From Candidatus Mailhella merdavium (GTDB taxonomy: Bacteria; Desulfobacterota; Desulfovibrionia; Desulfovibrionales; Desulfovibrionaceae): a DNA stretch of 64,000 nt. A program made the position numbers and the translations under genes. The notes beneath the pieces are model-generated. The model did no database searches. It saw only the letters and a program-made list of their open reading frames with translations, and was not told where the DNA came from. Position 1 is the first letter of the stretch, and each line of letters starts with the position of its first letter. Of this stretch, positions 42,758-51,180 are shown piece after piece. The DNA lies in assembly GCA_019119045.1 (NCBI GenBank), contig DWXS01000083.1, forward strand, positions 26,244-90,243, in the 5' to 3' direction.

Positions 42758-43381
42758 TCAGCCCCCATGGGAGGTCTCCACGCGCCTGAATGTTATAGCC
42801 CATACCCAGGGGTTCTCGTTCCAGCCAAGGCCGCGTTCGGCATAGATATCGTTCCACATGTCGCGGAATACTGTTTTTGGAGAAAGGCCATATGTCCCCA
42901 TAATGGGATCGACAACGCCTTCTTTGATCGCTTCATCTTCCGTGATGTCCTGCACCCGTTCCACGTTGATGTCGGTGATTTCCAGCGTAATACGAGAGAG
43001 ATAGCGCGGCATGTGAATAGAAGGCGTCCATTTTTGGCGTTCACCGCCCACATCCTCAGGATTATCACCCTCGTCCGCGCGGTAGGCCACGCCGAAGTAT
43101 GGCGGTTCCCCCAGAGCAAAAGTCTCCCGGACCCACAACCGGTCTCCGGGCTGGCCGAAAGGGCATAGTAGTAAATGATCCTTACTCCGTCCGGTCGGTG
43201 GGATATATCGGACTTGGCAACCGGCGTCAGTCAAATGCAACGCAGCATTATGAGCGCCATTTATACTGTAAATACAGCCGGTGGCAGGCTGTGGTTTCAC
43301 CGGCCGCCGCGTCTGCGTCTTTTCTCCGCGCAAAATGGCCCGCACCATGTCGCCGTTGAAGATTATGGAGTGTTCAGTCAT
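42758..43381 (-). CDS. ASCH-like domain phage protein
   Basis: 207 residues from ATG 43381. IIFNGDMVRAILRGEKTQTR, PGDRLWVRETF and the MPRYLSRITLEITDINVERV segment are typical of ASCH/YqfB-like proteins common in phages, thought to bind RNA or modified nucleotides. Its ATG overlaps the previous stop. Not a structural gene; sits as an extra between terminase and gpW. Confidence 0.75.
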   Translation of the reverse strand: MTEHSIIFNGDMVRAILRGEKTQTRRPVKPQPATGCIYSINGAHNAALHLTDAGCQVRYIPPTGRSKDHLLLCPFGQPGDRLWVRETFALGEPPYFGVAYRADEGDNPEDVGGERQKWTPSIHMPRYLSRITLEITDINVERVQDITEDEAIKEGVVDPIMGTYGLSPKTVFRDMWNDIYAERGLGWNENPWVWAITFRRVETSHGG

Positions 43382-43853
43382 GGTTCGCCTCCACGGCTTT
43401 TCTTGCGGCCTCCCGCCAGCATTTCCGGCAATCATAGTCATACGGACATGCATCGCAGAAAAACCCTCCCCTCATTTCCCTGAGAGGATGGTATTCTGCT
43501 TCTGGTTTCTTCCAGCAATTTTCAGCCAGCCAGTCCGCTTCTTCCTCGGTTATGCGGGTGTGGCCGGGCAACGGAGACGGGATTTCACCGCCCCATGCGA
43601 GTGCTGCGGTTTGGTATGCCTCCTGCTCCATTTCTTTTTCAACGGCAATCCGGGCATGTTTTATGCGGCACGCTTCAAAAAAAGGGCGGCCCTTTTCCGG
43701 GGAGTTTTTTCGCGGGCAATTTCTGGAATTATCAGGGCAAGTCAGACATGGGGATTTGGCAAGGTATACCGCAACTCTTGCTTCAAACTCTGCGGCATCT
43801 TTCCAGTCCTGATTGCCAGCATCATTTTTGCACCATTCAGCGTCGGTCAGCAT
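43374..43853 (-). CDS. Cys-rich hypothetical phage protein
   Basis: 159 residues with CLTCPDNSRNC near residue 36 and CDACPYDYDCRKC near residue 132, two possible metal-binding clusters. Unknown function; coupled to the ASCH-like gene. Confidence 0.6.
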   Translation of the reverse strand: MLTDAEWCKNDAGNQDWKDAAEFEARVAVYLAKSPCLTCPDNSRNCPRKNSPEKGRPFFEACRIKHARIAVEKEMEQEAYQTAALAWGGEIPSPLPGHTRITEEEADWLAENCWKKPEAEYHPLREMRGGFFCDACPYDYDCRKCWREAARKAVEANHD

Positions 43854-43894
43854 TTTCCCTCCGCGCGTTGTGTCTGGTCACGCTTGATCTGGAA

Positions 43895-45772
43895 TTATCC
43901 AAACAAGCCCTGTCCATTGAACATGCCGTTGACGCGCACTTCCGGAGTTTCCGCTGTTCCCGCCGTCAGCTGGGCAAGGCTCGGCTTCCACTGCCACCAT
44001 GCCATGGCGGCATGCAGCACCAGGCAGTCCAGATAATGGTTATCCCTGAATTTCTTCCAGCTTTCGCTGCCGTCTTTGCCCTGCACCAGTCGCTCGGATG
44101 CGATCTGCTTCAGATAGCCTTCATCGGTCTGCCCGTGGAAGGTGATGGGCTCATCTTCGCAGCCCTCTTCGAGCGCCCAGAAGGCGTAGCGTTTGAACGA
44201 ATCCGTATCGATGAAATGCAAATTGAAGCCGCTGCGGATTTTGCGCCCGTCCGGGAGCTGGTCCTTGGAACGGCGGTCCACCAGCTGGCCCGGCGTTTTG
44301 CGGCTCATGCCCTTGGTCCCGAACACCACTCCCGGCCGCTGGCGCAGCAGCCACTCATAGGCCTGCATGGTCCGGGTGTCCTCATAGGGCTTGTCCCTGC
44401 CGCCGCCGGTATCCAGCGCCGCGCGCCACGGCGCCATGACGCGTCCGTCCTGTCTGGCATAGCGCGAGTCAAACACCACCTGCGTCACCTCCTCCCAGCG
44501 TTCCACGCGGCCATAGTCCAGGATATGCAGCCGCGTGGGCGAAAGGCCATGCGCGGCAACAGACCAGTAAAAATGGTCCAGCTGCACGTCGATGGCGCAG
44601 GTGACGGCCAGCGCCCAGTCCGGCACGATGCCCTGCGGCAACTCGGCATTGATGCGCCGGGCAAGACGCTGATGATCCATTTCCACCTGCACGAACCTGT
44701 ACGGCTTGGCGCAACGGTTATTGTCAAAGAGCTGGAGCAGACGCGGATTGCCCTGGGCCTCGAACCAGTCCGCCAGCACGTCGCTCATGCTCACCAGCGG
44801 GCTTTCCCACGAGCGAAAATGGTACGCCACAATGGTCGCGCCGTGATAATCGTCAGGCGTTGGTACTTCGCCGTCGGGCGTCATATCGTCCGCCCAGTGC
44901 CCGGCCCGGATGGCCGCGTTGCGCATGTGGTCGTTCCAGAGATAGCCGCAGGCCTCGCACTTGTAGCGCGCCAGCTTTTCCTGCCGTATACGCTTGGAGT
45001 CGTGCGTGCCGTCAATGGCCACGATATTGTCATGCTCCATGATCTGGGCCTTGCCGCAGGCCGGACACACCGCCACATAGCGCATCCACGCCTGCGCCTG
45101 CCGCTTGGCGTCCGTCCAGGTCACACTCTGCTCTTCCGTGCCTTTCGGGCGGCAAGCGATGAATATTTTTGAAAGCTCCAGCGCGTGATAAGCGTCGGCT
45201 CGCTCCTGCATGGTGTTCAACGCCGCCGGATCAGCGTAGGCGTCAGGTTCATCGGCCAGGACATAGGGCATTGGCTTTGACCGCATGCTGCCTTCACTGC
45301 CCGCCCACATGCCCATGATACGGCTTCCGTCCGCCAGCAGTATTTCACGGCTCTGGAGCGCGTTCGGATCGGGCAGCAGCATCTTCTTCAAGGCGGGATT
45401 TGCCTGAAAATACTTGTGCAGCTTGGCCTGGAACGTCGCTTCCACAGCCTCCTTGTCCGGCATGCCGATGCCCCAGTTGTCCGGTCGTGAGTGCTGGGCG
45501 GAAAAAAAACAGATAAAACAGATTGTGGTCTTCCCGCTCTGCGATGGGGCCAGGAAATACAGCTTGCGCACATGCGGATCGTCAAACGCTTTCATGATGC
45601 CGCGCGCATGCGGCGTGGTGTCCGGACTCCACAGATGGCCGCGCAGAGGGCCTTCCGTCATGCGGATATTTTTGGTGGCCCAGTCCCATGTATTCTGCCG
45701 CGGCCGCGCTCGGAACGCCCTGCATTCAACCTCGACAAACGTAATCGGCGGGATGTTTGGATTATGCGACAT
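43895..45772 (-). CDS. Terminase large subunit (gpA family)
   Basis: 625 residues from ATG 45772 (GGAGGCCGGCA upstream). ATPase motif APSQSGKTT (75-83), Walker B-like YVLADEPDAY, a zinc-binding pair CPACGK and CEACGYLW, and the C-terminal nuclease domain with AVTCAIDVQLDHFYW. Cuts and packages DNA into proheads. Normal length. Confidence 0.92.
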   Translation of the reverse strand: MSHNPNIPPITFVEVECRAFRARPRQNTWDWATKNIRMTEGPLRGHLWSPDTTPHARGIMKAFDDPHVRKLYFLAPSQSGKTTICFICFFSAQHSRPDNWGIGMPDKEAVEATFQAKLHKYFQANPALKKMLLPDPNALQSREILLADGSRIMGMWAGSEGSMRSKPMPYVLADEPDAYADPAALNTMQERADAYHALELSKIFIACRPKGTEEQSVTWTDAKRQAQAWMRYVAVCPACGKAQIMEHDNIVAIDGTHDSKRIRQEKLARYKCEACGYLWNDHMRNAAIRAGHWADDMTPDGEVPTPDDYHGATIVAYHFRSWESPLVSMSDVLADWFEAQGNPRLLQLFDNNRCAKPYRFVQVEMDHQRLARRINAELPQGIVPDWALAVTCAIDVQLDHFYWSVAAHGLSPTRLHILDYGRVERWEEVTQVVFDSRYARQDGRVMAPWRAALDTGGGRDKPYEDTRTMQAYEWLLRQRPGVVFGTKGMSRKTPGQLVDRRSKDQLPDGRKIRSGFNLHFIDTDSFKRYAFWALEEGCEDEPITFHGQTDEGYLKQIASERLVQGKDGSESWKKFRDNHYLDCLVLHAAMAWWQWKPSLAQLTAGTAETPEVRVNGMFNGQGLFG

Positions 45773-46469
45773 TGCCGGCCTCCATTTCACCCGTTACAGG
45801 CTCTTCATCTTGTGTCTGGTACTTTTTCCATGCATTTTCCATGTCTTCGGTCCACCATGCGCCCGTAGAGTAGGGGTCAAGAAAGGCATCGATGCGTTCC
45901 GCCCAGAACCGCGGGAAAGCTGATGCCCGGGACAGAGCAAAATCAACGATCACTGCGGCAGCCCTGTCCTGTGCCTCTCCTTCCAGTCCTATGCGCCGCG
46001 CAAGTTCTTTCGCTTCGCGCAGATGCCCGCCGAAAATGCCGGCCACCGCTTCGGCCTGTTCCAGCCCAAAGCGTTCCAGCCCCAGCCGGAACGCCTTTGC
46101 CCGTTCGCCCAGTTCGGCCTCAACTGTGGCGGTTTCCGTGAGCATTCCGCGTTCACGCTCGTATTTCAGCTTCGCCTGTTTCGCCTGTATTTCCAGCAGT
46201 TCGGCCTGACTGTTCAATTTGCGGTCTGCCGCGCCGCCCTCGCTCTCTTCCGGCAGTATGGGACGATCCATACTTTCACCCTCAACTATGCGCCGGGAAA
46301 GATATGCCTGCGCAAATTTCAGCGCCGCGGCCTGTGTCCAGCCTCCGCCGCGTCTCTTTGTCAGTTCGTTCCGGCTTTCGGCAGCCTGCAGACGTTTGTA
46401 TGAACAGGAATATCCCTGTTCTTTCAGGTAGTTCCAGACCTGATTGAGATTTCCCAGTATCTCGGACAT
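45762..46469 (-). CDS. Terminase small subunit (Nu1-like)
   Basis: 235 residues. N-terminal winged-helix (LNQVWNYLKEQGYSCSYKRL), central coiled coil (AELLEIQAKQAKLKYERERG) and a C-terminal domain that would bind the large subunit. Overlaps the large subunit start by 11 bases. Confidence 0.8.
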   Translation of the reverse strand: MSEILGNLNQVWNYLKEQGYSCSYKRLQAAESRNELTKRRGGGWTQAAALKFAQAYLSRRIVEGESMDRPILPEESEGGAADRKLNSQAELLEIQAKQAKLKYERERGMLTETATVEAELGERAKAFRLGLERFGLEQAEAVAGIFGGHLREAKELARRIGLEGEAQDRAAAVIVDFALSRASAFPRFWAERIDAFLDPYSTGAWWTEDMENAWKKYQTQDEEPVTGEMEAGNVA

Positions 46470-46472
46470 GAA

Positions 46473-46691
46473 CTACTCCATCAGCATTTCAAGAAATTGC
46501 GGTTTGAACTTCCGGCAGCGCGCCAGCAGCTCGCTACGCTGTCCGGCAGGCACCTTCCTGATGCCGTGAAGCACAACCTTTGGATTCCCCCACTGATCCC
46601 GGCCCAGGGTCTGATGTATGCCCAGTGCATACAGATCGCCCACCAGCGTGACAAACGGCTCATCGTAGATCCATCGCTTGTATTTTTTCAT
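46473..46691 (-). CDS. Small hypothetical protein after primase
   Basis: 72 residues (MKKYKRWIYDEPFVTLVGDL...), alpha/beta, no family recognised. Its start overlaps the primase stop and it precedes terminase by 3 bases. Confidence 0.6.
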   Translation of the reverse strand: MKKYKRWIYDEPFVTLVGDLYALGIHQTLGRDQWGNPKVVLHGIRKVPAGQRSELLARCRKFKPQFLEMLME

Positions 46692-47908
46692 CAGAATTGC
46701 TCCACATCATTGGCCACATGCCGGGCGTGTTCTTCGCATAGATTTACCATGGCATCCGGCAGGGCCGAGGAAAGCCACTCCCATGCGCTGATTCCGCTTC
46801 CCCATATGTTCCCCGCATCCTTGCCGATGCAGGAGGGGATCGGCCAGCGGATCACCCCCTTCATGTCCCGTTCCCATACAAATCTGGCGTTGTCGCCCCA
46901 GTGGCCCTGGGCGGCGCATGCTCCGGCCACGTCACCGTCCAGAGCGTTGATGACCAGTTCGGCGCCCGCAAGCAGAGTAAACGCCGGAGCATCCGGCGCC
47001 AGACGCGCCGTGCCCACTGCCATGGCTCCTACGCCATACTGCGCCAGTTCCTGCCACAGCAGCATTCCGTCACGCTCGGTTTCAACAACAACCCATATGC
47101 GGGCATCCGCCGCGCCCCACACGCCGTAACAGTTCGGCGAACCGCCCTTGATGGCCTTGTATCTGGGGTCGCCTTCTCCGGGATTTTCCAGGCGTATCTT
47201 AGCACGTAGCAGCTTATCACCCCGAAAAACAGGGAACACGAACCCGACAGGCAGATGGATACATCTGGGACGCCCCTTGGAGTTCAGTTCGTCCGGAAGC
47301 CCCCACCCTTTCTGTGCGCGAAACTCTTCCTGCGGGTTCCAGCCTATGCGCAGACGCCCGGCCGTGTCGCCGCGGATTCCCCAGCGGCGGTAAAGTTCCT
47401 TTTTCAGCGATTCATCACCCTGTAAGACGCCGACGCTTTCCATGACGAACTTTGTAGCGTGTTCCCGCCACGTTTCAGAGGGCATGATGATGCTCTGGGC
47501 GTTCCATGACCCTTTCTCCTGTACCTCTTCCCTGCCGCTCATGCCGCAGGGCGTTCCGTCTCCGGGGCGCGAAGCGCCAACCGGCGATTTTTCACTTTTT
47601 CCGCCCGGCCGGCGCAACTTCTCGGGTGCATACTCGGCCCAGAATGCCCTGAATGCCTCCGGATCGTCTGTCGCATACCCCCTGGCAATGGCGTAGATGT
47701 CAATCAGGTCGCCATGCTGCTGACAGCCGTAGCAGTAGCCCAGATCTTCCTCGGCGTTGTACCAGAACGCTCCTCCCGGCGTGGATTCCTTGTGAAAAGG
47801 ACAGTGCGCGCCGATCTTCGTCTCATTACGGTCATCACAGCCCACAAGCAGCTGCCGTGCGATGGATTCGCGTTCATACAAGCTCAATTTTTCAAGTGCA
47901 GCACCCAT
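46691..47908 (-). CDS. Phage primase (CHC2 zinc finger plus TOPRIM)
   Basis: 405 residues. Zinc ligands C36, H39 (CPFH) and C59, C62 (CYGC); TOPRIM-like motifs ETERDGMLLW and NALDGDVAGA. Makes RNA primers. The usual DnaB-like helicase is absent from this polypeptide; the D5-type ATPase at 48204-50036 probably supplies it. Confidence 0.85.
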   Translation of the reverse strand: MGAALEKLSLYERESIARQLLVGCDDRNETKIGAHCPFHKESTPGGAFWYNAEEDLGYCYGCQQHGDLIDIYAIARGYATDDPEAFRAFWAEYAPEKLRRPGGKSEKSPVGASRPGDGTPCGMSGREEVQEKGSWNAQSIIMPSETWREHATKFVMESVGVLQGDESLKKELYRRWGIRGDTAGRLRIGWNPQEEFRAQKGWGLPDELNSKGRPRCIHLPVGFVFPVFRGDKLLRAKIRLENPGEGDPRYKAIKGGSPNCYGVWGAADARIWVVVETERDGMLLWQELAQYGVGAMAVGTARLAPDAPAFTLLAGAELVINALDGDVAGACAAQGHWGDNARFVWERDMKGVIRWPIPSCIGKDAGNIWGSGISAWEWLSSALPDAMVNLCEEHARHVANDVEQF

Positions 47909-47920
47909 AAGCCCCCCTAG

Positions 47921-48104
47921 AGATACCTTGAGACACTTGGAGACACTTTAAATTTATATAAAAAACTAATAAAATCATATAAAAAGAGATACCATAGACA
48001 CTTTTCACTATAAAATGGATGACGAAAAATTATCATACCTATTTCGAAATTATTAAATCCGCCTTGTATTACGCGCGCACGCCCGAAAAGTGTCTCAAGT
48101 ATCT
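47921..48104. repeat. AGACACTT repeat cluster, candidate replication origin
   Basis: AGACACTT occurs at 47931, 47941 and 47995 on + and inverted (AAGTGTCT) at 48088. Two longer arms, AGATACCTTGAGACACTT (47921-47938) and AAGTGTCTCAAGTATCT (48088-48104), form a 17-bp inverted repeat with one extra base. GTCTC-type copies continue to about 48190. The region is AT-rich, gene-free and lies between primase and helicase, so an origin with iterons is likely. Confidence 0.55.
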
Positions 48105-48203
48105 CATGATGACATCTGTCCCTAGAGCCACAATCTTTTCCGCCCGCGACCCTTGAAGAAAAGACTCTCTCAAGAGTCTCAACGTGTCTCTTTCTATGTG
48201 CAA

Positions 48204-50036
48204 TCATGAGATATTTTTCCATTCTGACTTAAGTGTGAGCCCAGAATAATAGATCCTGTTTCGTGATATGCGACGATATCTTTTTTGCAGTTCCGTCCCG
48301 AAACGGGTCAGACTCATAAGTCTACTTTCAGGTGTTCCCAACTCTTCCATGCAGTATTTCTTGAAAGCCGCATACAGGTATTTTGCCTGCGTTTCCTCGT
48401 CAGGAGCCTCATTGCAGCAGGCGTCAAGGAACTGTTTGAGCAAATCCTGCTCGTCAAAGTATTCCTTCGTGAACTGAGAGACGGATGAAGGCGTGGAATA
48501 GTGCGTATTCCGCAGAAATTTCCAGGCGCAGCGCAATACCCATGCAAAGATGGCCGGGCCTTCTCTCTGTTGTATAATCCTGGCTTCCTGCTGATCCATG
48601 GCCGGATAGATGAAACGCTTTGGATCGGCTTCCTCCTGCCGGGTAAACTTCGCCATGAACGGGATAACCTTCAGCCGCAGCTGAAAGCCCGGATCGTAAC
48701 CTGTGAGCTTGGGGATCGTATTGGTATGTAGCCAGAGCTTGACCTTGCTCTGTATAATTTTGCTGTCCATGTACATCCCGCGGGCACGTACATCATCACC
48801 GCCTGTGATTGCCTTGATTTTTTCGATGCTGAACCGGGCTTTCTCGCCGGCTTCCGAGGCCAGGCCCATACGCAGGCCGTCAAGGACCATCATGTCTGGG
48901 TCCGGCCCCTTGCCGTCGCGCCCGTCATCCAGCAGCACATCCACCTTGATCGTCGTGGCGTAGTCGCCTACCACAGATTTAATTGTGTTGAAGGTAAACG
49001 ATTTGCCGTTGTCTGCCTGTGGGCCGTAGGCTACCCATATGTCCTTGTTGTACCGCTCGCCGGTGACGGAATACCCGACAATATGCTCAAAATATGTCAC
49101 AAGCTCCTCATCTCCGCAGAAAATCTTGCGCAGATGTGACTCCCACCAGTTTGAGTATGTTCCCAGACCGACATAGGGCATGGGGCTGGCCTTGCGGAGA
49201 TAATGACCGGGTGTCGAGCGAAAAAGCTTGCCGGTCTCCAGATCCACAAGTCCGTCTGCACAGGCCATCAGAAGCGGGTGCTGTTCCCATTCCTTGCCTG
49301 ATATGCCAAGTGAGCCCTTACCCGTTGATGCAACCTTGAGAACATTCATAGCCCGGGTTCTGCCCCGCAGTTTGCGGGCCCGCTCCTGCAGGCGCTTTTT
49401 CTTCGCTCCTAGAGTTCCCGTCAGACGGGCGAGTTCTTTCTTTGCCTTGTCCAGCTCCCATCCCAGACTGACGAGCTTCTCATCCTCTCTGTTCTGTCGT
49501 GCCGCATCCTGTTCGGCTTCCAGTTGTGCCAGTTTGGCTTCCGCCTTGATCTGTTCGTCTGCAAGCTGTTCCGCCAGCTTGTCGGCTGCGGCATCATACA
49601 GCTTGGCCAGTTCATCCATGGGCAGTTTTTCGGCCTGGGCTATACTGTCTTCTTCCCAAATTACTCCATTAAAATGCATCCATTTCTGTATGGTATGGTC
49701 AAAGACGAATTGACCGGCCTGTCTGGTTTGCAGCAGTTCTCCATCGCCCTGTTCATTGCGATCTTCATAACGCAGCATATCGGGCACTTCTGGCGCTGGA
49801 GCCGGCTTTTCCGGCGCCATATTCTTCCACAGGGCAAACCTGTGCGGTGTTTCTAACTCATGATTCAGACGCGGATTTTTGAACTTGGCATCCTGTTCAA
49901 GTTCTTTCTGCCACGTCATGCGCCTTTCCTCTTCAACTTGCGCCAGAATCACTTCTCGCAGCTTCGCGCGCAGTTTGGCCTTACCTTCCGGCGTTTTGTC
50001 TGCCCCCAGATCTTTCCAGTTGACATTTTCATTCAT
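48204..50036 (-). CDS. D5-type helicase/primase ATPase
   Basis: 610 residues. The helicase domain of poxvirus-D5/P4 type has Walker A GPQADNGKS (338-346), DGLRMGLASEAGEKARF (Walker B region) and LWLHTNTIPKL (sensor). A long charged coiled coil (about 140-230) replaces the usual primase domain, whose function lies in the separate gene 46691-47908. First gene of the long leftward operon. Confidence 0.85.
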   Translation of the reverse strand: MNENVNWKDLGADKTPEGKAKLRAKLREVILAQVEEERRMTWQKELEQDAKFKNPRLNHELETPHRFALWKNMAPEKPAPAPEVPDMLRYEDRNEQGDGELLQTRQAGQFVFDHTIQKWMHFNGVIWEEDSIAQAEKLPMDELAKLYDAAADKLAEQLADEQIKAEAKLAQLEAEQDAARQNREDEKLVSLGWELDKAKKELARLTGTLGAKKKRLQERARKLRGRTRAMNVLKVASTGKGSLGISGKEWEQHPLLMACADGLVDLETGKLFRSTPGHYLRKASPMPYVGLGTYSNWWESHLRKIFCGDEELVTYFEHIVGYSVTGERYNKDIWVAYGPQADNGKSFTFNTIKSVVGDYATTIKVDVLLDDGRDGKGPDPDMMVLDGLRMGLASEAGEKARFSIEKIKAITGGDDVRARGMYMDSKIIQSKVKLWLHTNTIPKLTGYDPGFQLRLKVIPFMAKFTRQEEADPKRFIYPAMDQQEARIIQQREGPAIFAWVLRCAWKFLRNTHYSTPSSVSQFTKEYFDEQDLLKQFLDACCNEAPDEETQAKYLYAAFKKYCMEELGTPESRLMSLTRFGTELQKRYRRISRNRIYYSGLTLKSEWKNIS

Positions 50037-50306
50037 ACGACCCCCGACTCTGCTGCTTCTGCCCGCATTCTGAGTACGGCTTTTGGCATAACCTTTTAGC
50101 CTTACTCATGATTTTGCTTTTTTGCCTTTTATGATTTTTCACCCTCTGCATATCCAATGCGCTGTTTCAGACCCCTGCGTTACAGCGCATCAGGAGGACC
50201 CGCAGGACGATAGTCATGCGATTAGATAGTTTGGAGCATTTTTATAAAGGAGGGGGGAGGGGAGGAGGCGGGGGAAATGCCGCCTGCACAGAGTATTTCC
50301 TGATCG

Positions 50307-50331
50307 GATGCATCCGCGTTGCGGATGCATC
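50307..50331. repeat. Perfect 11-bp inverted repeat
   Basis: GATGCATCCGC (50307-50317), GTT, GCGGATGCATC (50321-50331), followed by AAAAA. Near the phage right end; could be a terminator, an Xis/IHF-type site or an operator. Confidence 0.6.
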
Positions 50332-50351
50332 AAAAATGATGCCTTAAAAAG

Positions 50352-50372
50352 GTGTACACAATCGGTGTACAC
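50352..50372. repeat. Paired GTGTACAC sites, candidate integrase arm sites (right)
   Basis: GTGTACAC at 50352-50359 and 50365-50372, 13 bases apart, followed by AAA as at the left end (5470, 5484). About 90 bases inside attR. Confidence 0.5.
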
Positions 50373-50460
50373 AAAAACTCCTGCGTATAGGTGCATATCT
50401 ATGCCCTCAAATGCAGGCAGAGCCAAGGAAAATGAAGTATGGCAGGCGATGTCAAACGGC

Positions 50461-50505
50461 TTTCACGCCGTCAACGGGGGTTCGAATCCCCCTGGGGACG
50501 CCAAA
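50461..50505. other. attR of prophage 1: displaced tRNA-Glu 3' fragment
   Basis: TTTCACGCCGTCAACG, then the T arm GGGGG-TTCGAAT-CCCCC and CTGGGGACG-CCA. Upstream bases do not form the 5' half of a tRNA, so this is not a functional tRNA. It is at the same time the attL of the older element 2. Confidence 0.85.
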
Positions 50506-50566
50506 AATTTCAATAGGCTACAGCAGCTCAGTTTTTAGGTTACAAAAATTGGGTTACAATTTTTCC

Positions 50567-50945
50567 TCAGGAGACCTTCTCTTGAGGAATTTTTGTTTTA
50601 AGCAGGTCTTCCACTACCTGCCCGATGCCGCTGCCTCCCAGAGCCGAAAGAATTTCGCTCTGGTCCGTGTACAGCCCCGCGCTCTTCGTATAGCGATCCG
50701 TTGTAGTCGCTCGATAATGTCCCATAAGGACTTGGGCGGCATTCAGACCTGAACTCACGAACGTGATGGCCGCACTCTTGTGCCGGATGGCGTGAAAACC
50801 GAAGGGCTTCACATGGGCTTTCCGGCAGAGACGCTCCATGAAGTGAATGCGCTGGGTGAACGGTTGCCCCAGAAACGTGTCGTTCTGAAGCTGCATGAAT
50901 ACATTGTCCACCTTGCAGGGGCGGGCATCCCGCCACCATTGTTAC
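50567..50945 (-). pseudogene. Integrase C-terminal fragment, interrupted
   Basis: About 124 residues from WWRDARPCKVDNVFMQLQND through HAIRHKSA, MGHYRATTTDRY (catalytic Tyr) to the end; homologous to residues 260-385 of the integrase at 5457-6650. Homology stops at the two tryptophans, one codon after which the frame meets TAA. The break coincides with a TG that could be the end of the Mu-like prophage, so the 5' part should lie beyond the right edge of that element. Confidence 0.8.
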
Positions 50946-51121
50946 CCGCCAGATGGTTTTGATCCGGGATATGAAGGGCTCAAAGGGGATATATCGGGAT
51001 AGAGCCTTTGAGACATAAGGGTTTGTGGGAAGTGTCGGGCAGAAAGGCGGGCAAGCGGCCTGAGTACAAGCGCGGCATGGATCTGATCAAAATCACAAAA
51101 AACGCGGGTTGGTTCTGATCA
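50946..51121. promoter_or_regulatory. Left-end repeat sites, candidate transposase-binding sites
   Basis: CCGCCAGATGGTTTTGATCC (50946-50965) and ACGCGGGTTGGTTCTGATCA (51102-51121), with a related inverted site TGATCAAAATC at 51084-51094. A 17/20 match to the second lies at 61122-61141. Multiple spaced copies at one end are typical of Mu-type ends; binding by this transposase is inferred. Confidence 0.45.
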
Positions 51122-51127
51122 GCCGAT

Positions 51128-51171
51128 GCCCGCCGGATGCTTCAAAAGTGAGGTAATCGGCGGGCGTTTTT
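51128..51171 (+). terminator. Intrinsic terminator inside the left end
   Basis: GCCCGCCG (51128-51135) pairs with CGGCGGGC (51158-51165), followed by GTTTTTT. Rightward orientation, so it would stop transcription entering from flanking DNA before it reaches the repressor gene from behind. Confidence 0.6.
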
Positions 51172-51180
51172 TATGGCCTG

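Larger units (their letters stand above)
50037..50460. other. Right end of prophage 1, no gene recognised
   Basis: Holds the presumed promoter of the long leftward operon, a purine tract (50247-50275), an 11-bp-arm palindrome and the right GTGTACAC pair. A 70-codon frame at 50214-50426 on - has no protein character. Confidence 0.5.
5384..50505. mobile_element. Prophage 1: lambdoid-type siphophage prophage, about 45 kb
   Basis: Bounded by att repeats in tRNA-Glu and containing every module expected of a long-tailed temperate phage: integrase and excisionase-like protein, CI/Cro/CII-type control, primase and D5 helicase, terminase, portal, protease/capsid fusion, tail tube, tape measure, gpJ-like tip, fibres and a lysis cassette. 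Structural genes look intact. Nearly all genes run leftward from the right end, so in the excised circle one long transcript could start near 50.1 kb. The only clear lesion is the frameshifted antirepressor. Confidence 0.93.
50461..50945. mobile_element. Remnant (left end) of a second tRNA-Glu element
   Basis: tRNA 3' fragment, a 60-base spacer and an integrase C-terminus in the same order and orientation as at 5384-6650 (shared TTTCAATRGG after the tRNA). Element 2 was there first, since prophage 1 lies between it and the tRNA 5' half. Its body is cut by the Mu-like element. Confidence 0.7.

Noticed and set aside
50214..50426. 70-codon frame near the prophage right end
   Set aside because: Overlaps the palindrome and GTGTACAC sites; no protein pattern.
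50461..50503. Second tRNA-Glu gene
   Set aside because: Only the anticodon-to-3' half is present; the bases upstream do not form acceptor and D arms, so it is an att fragment.
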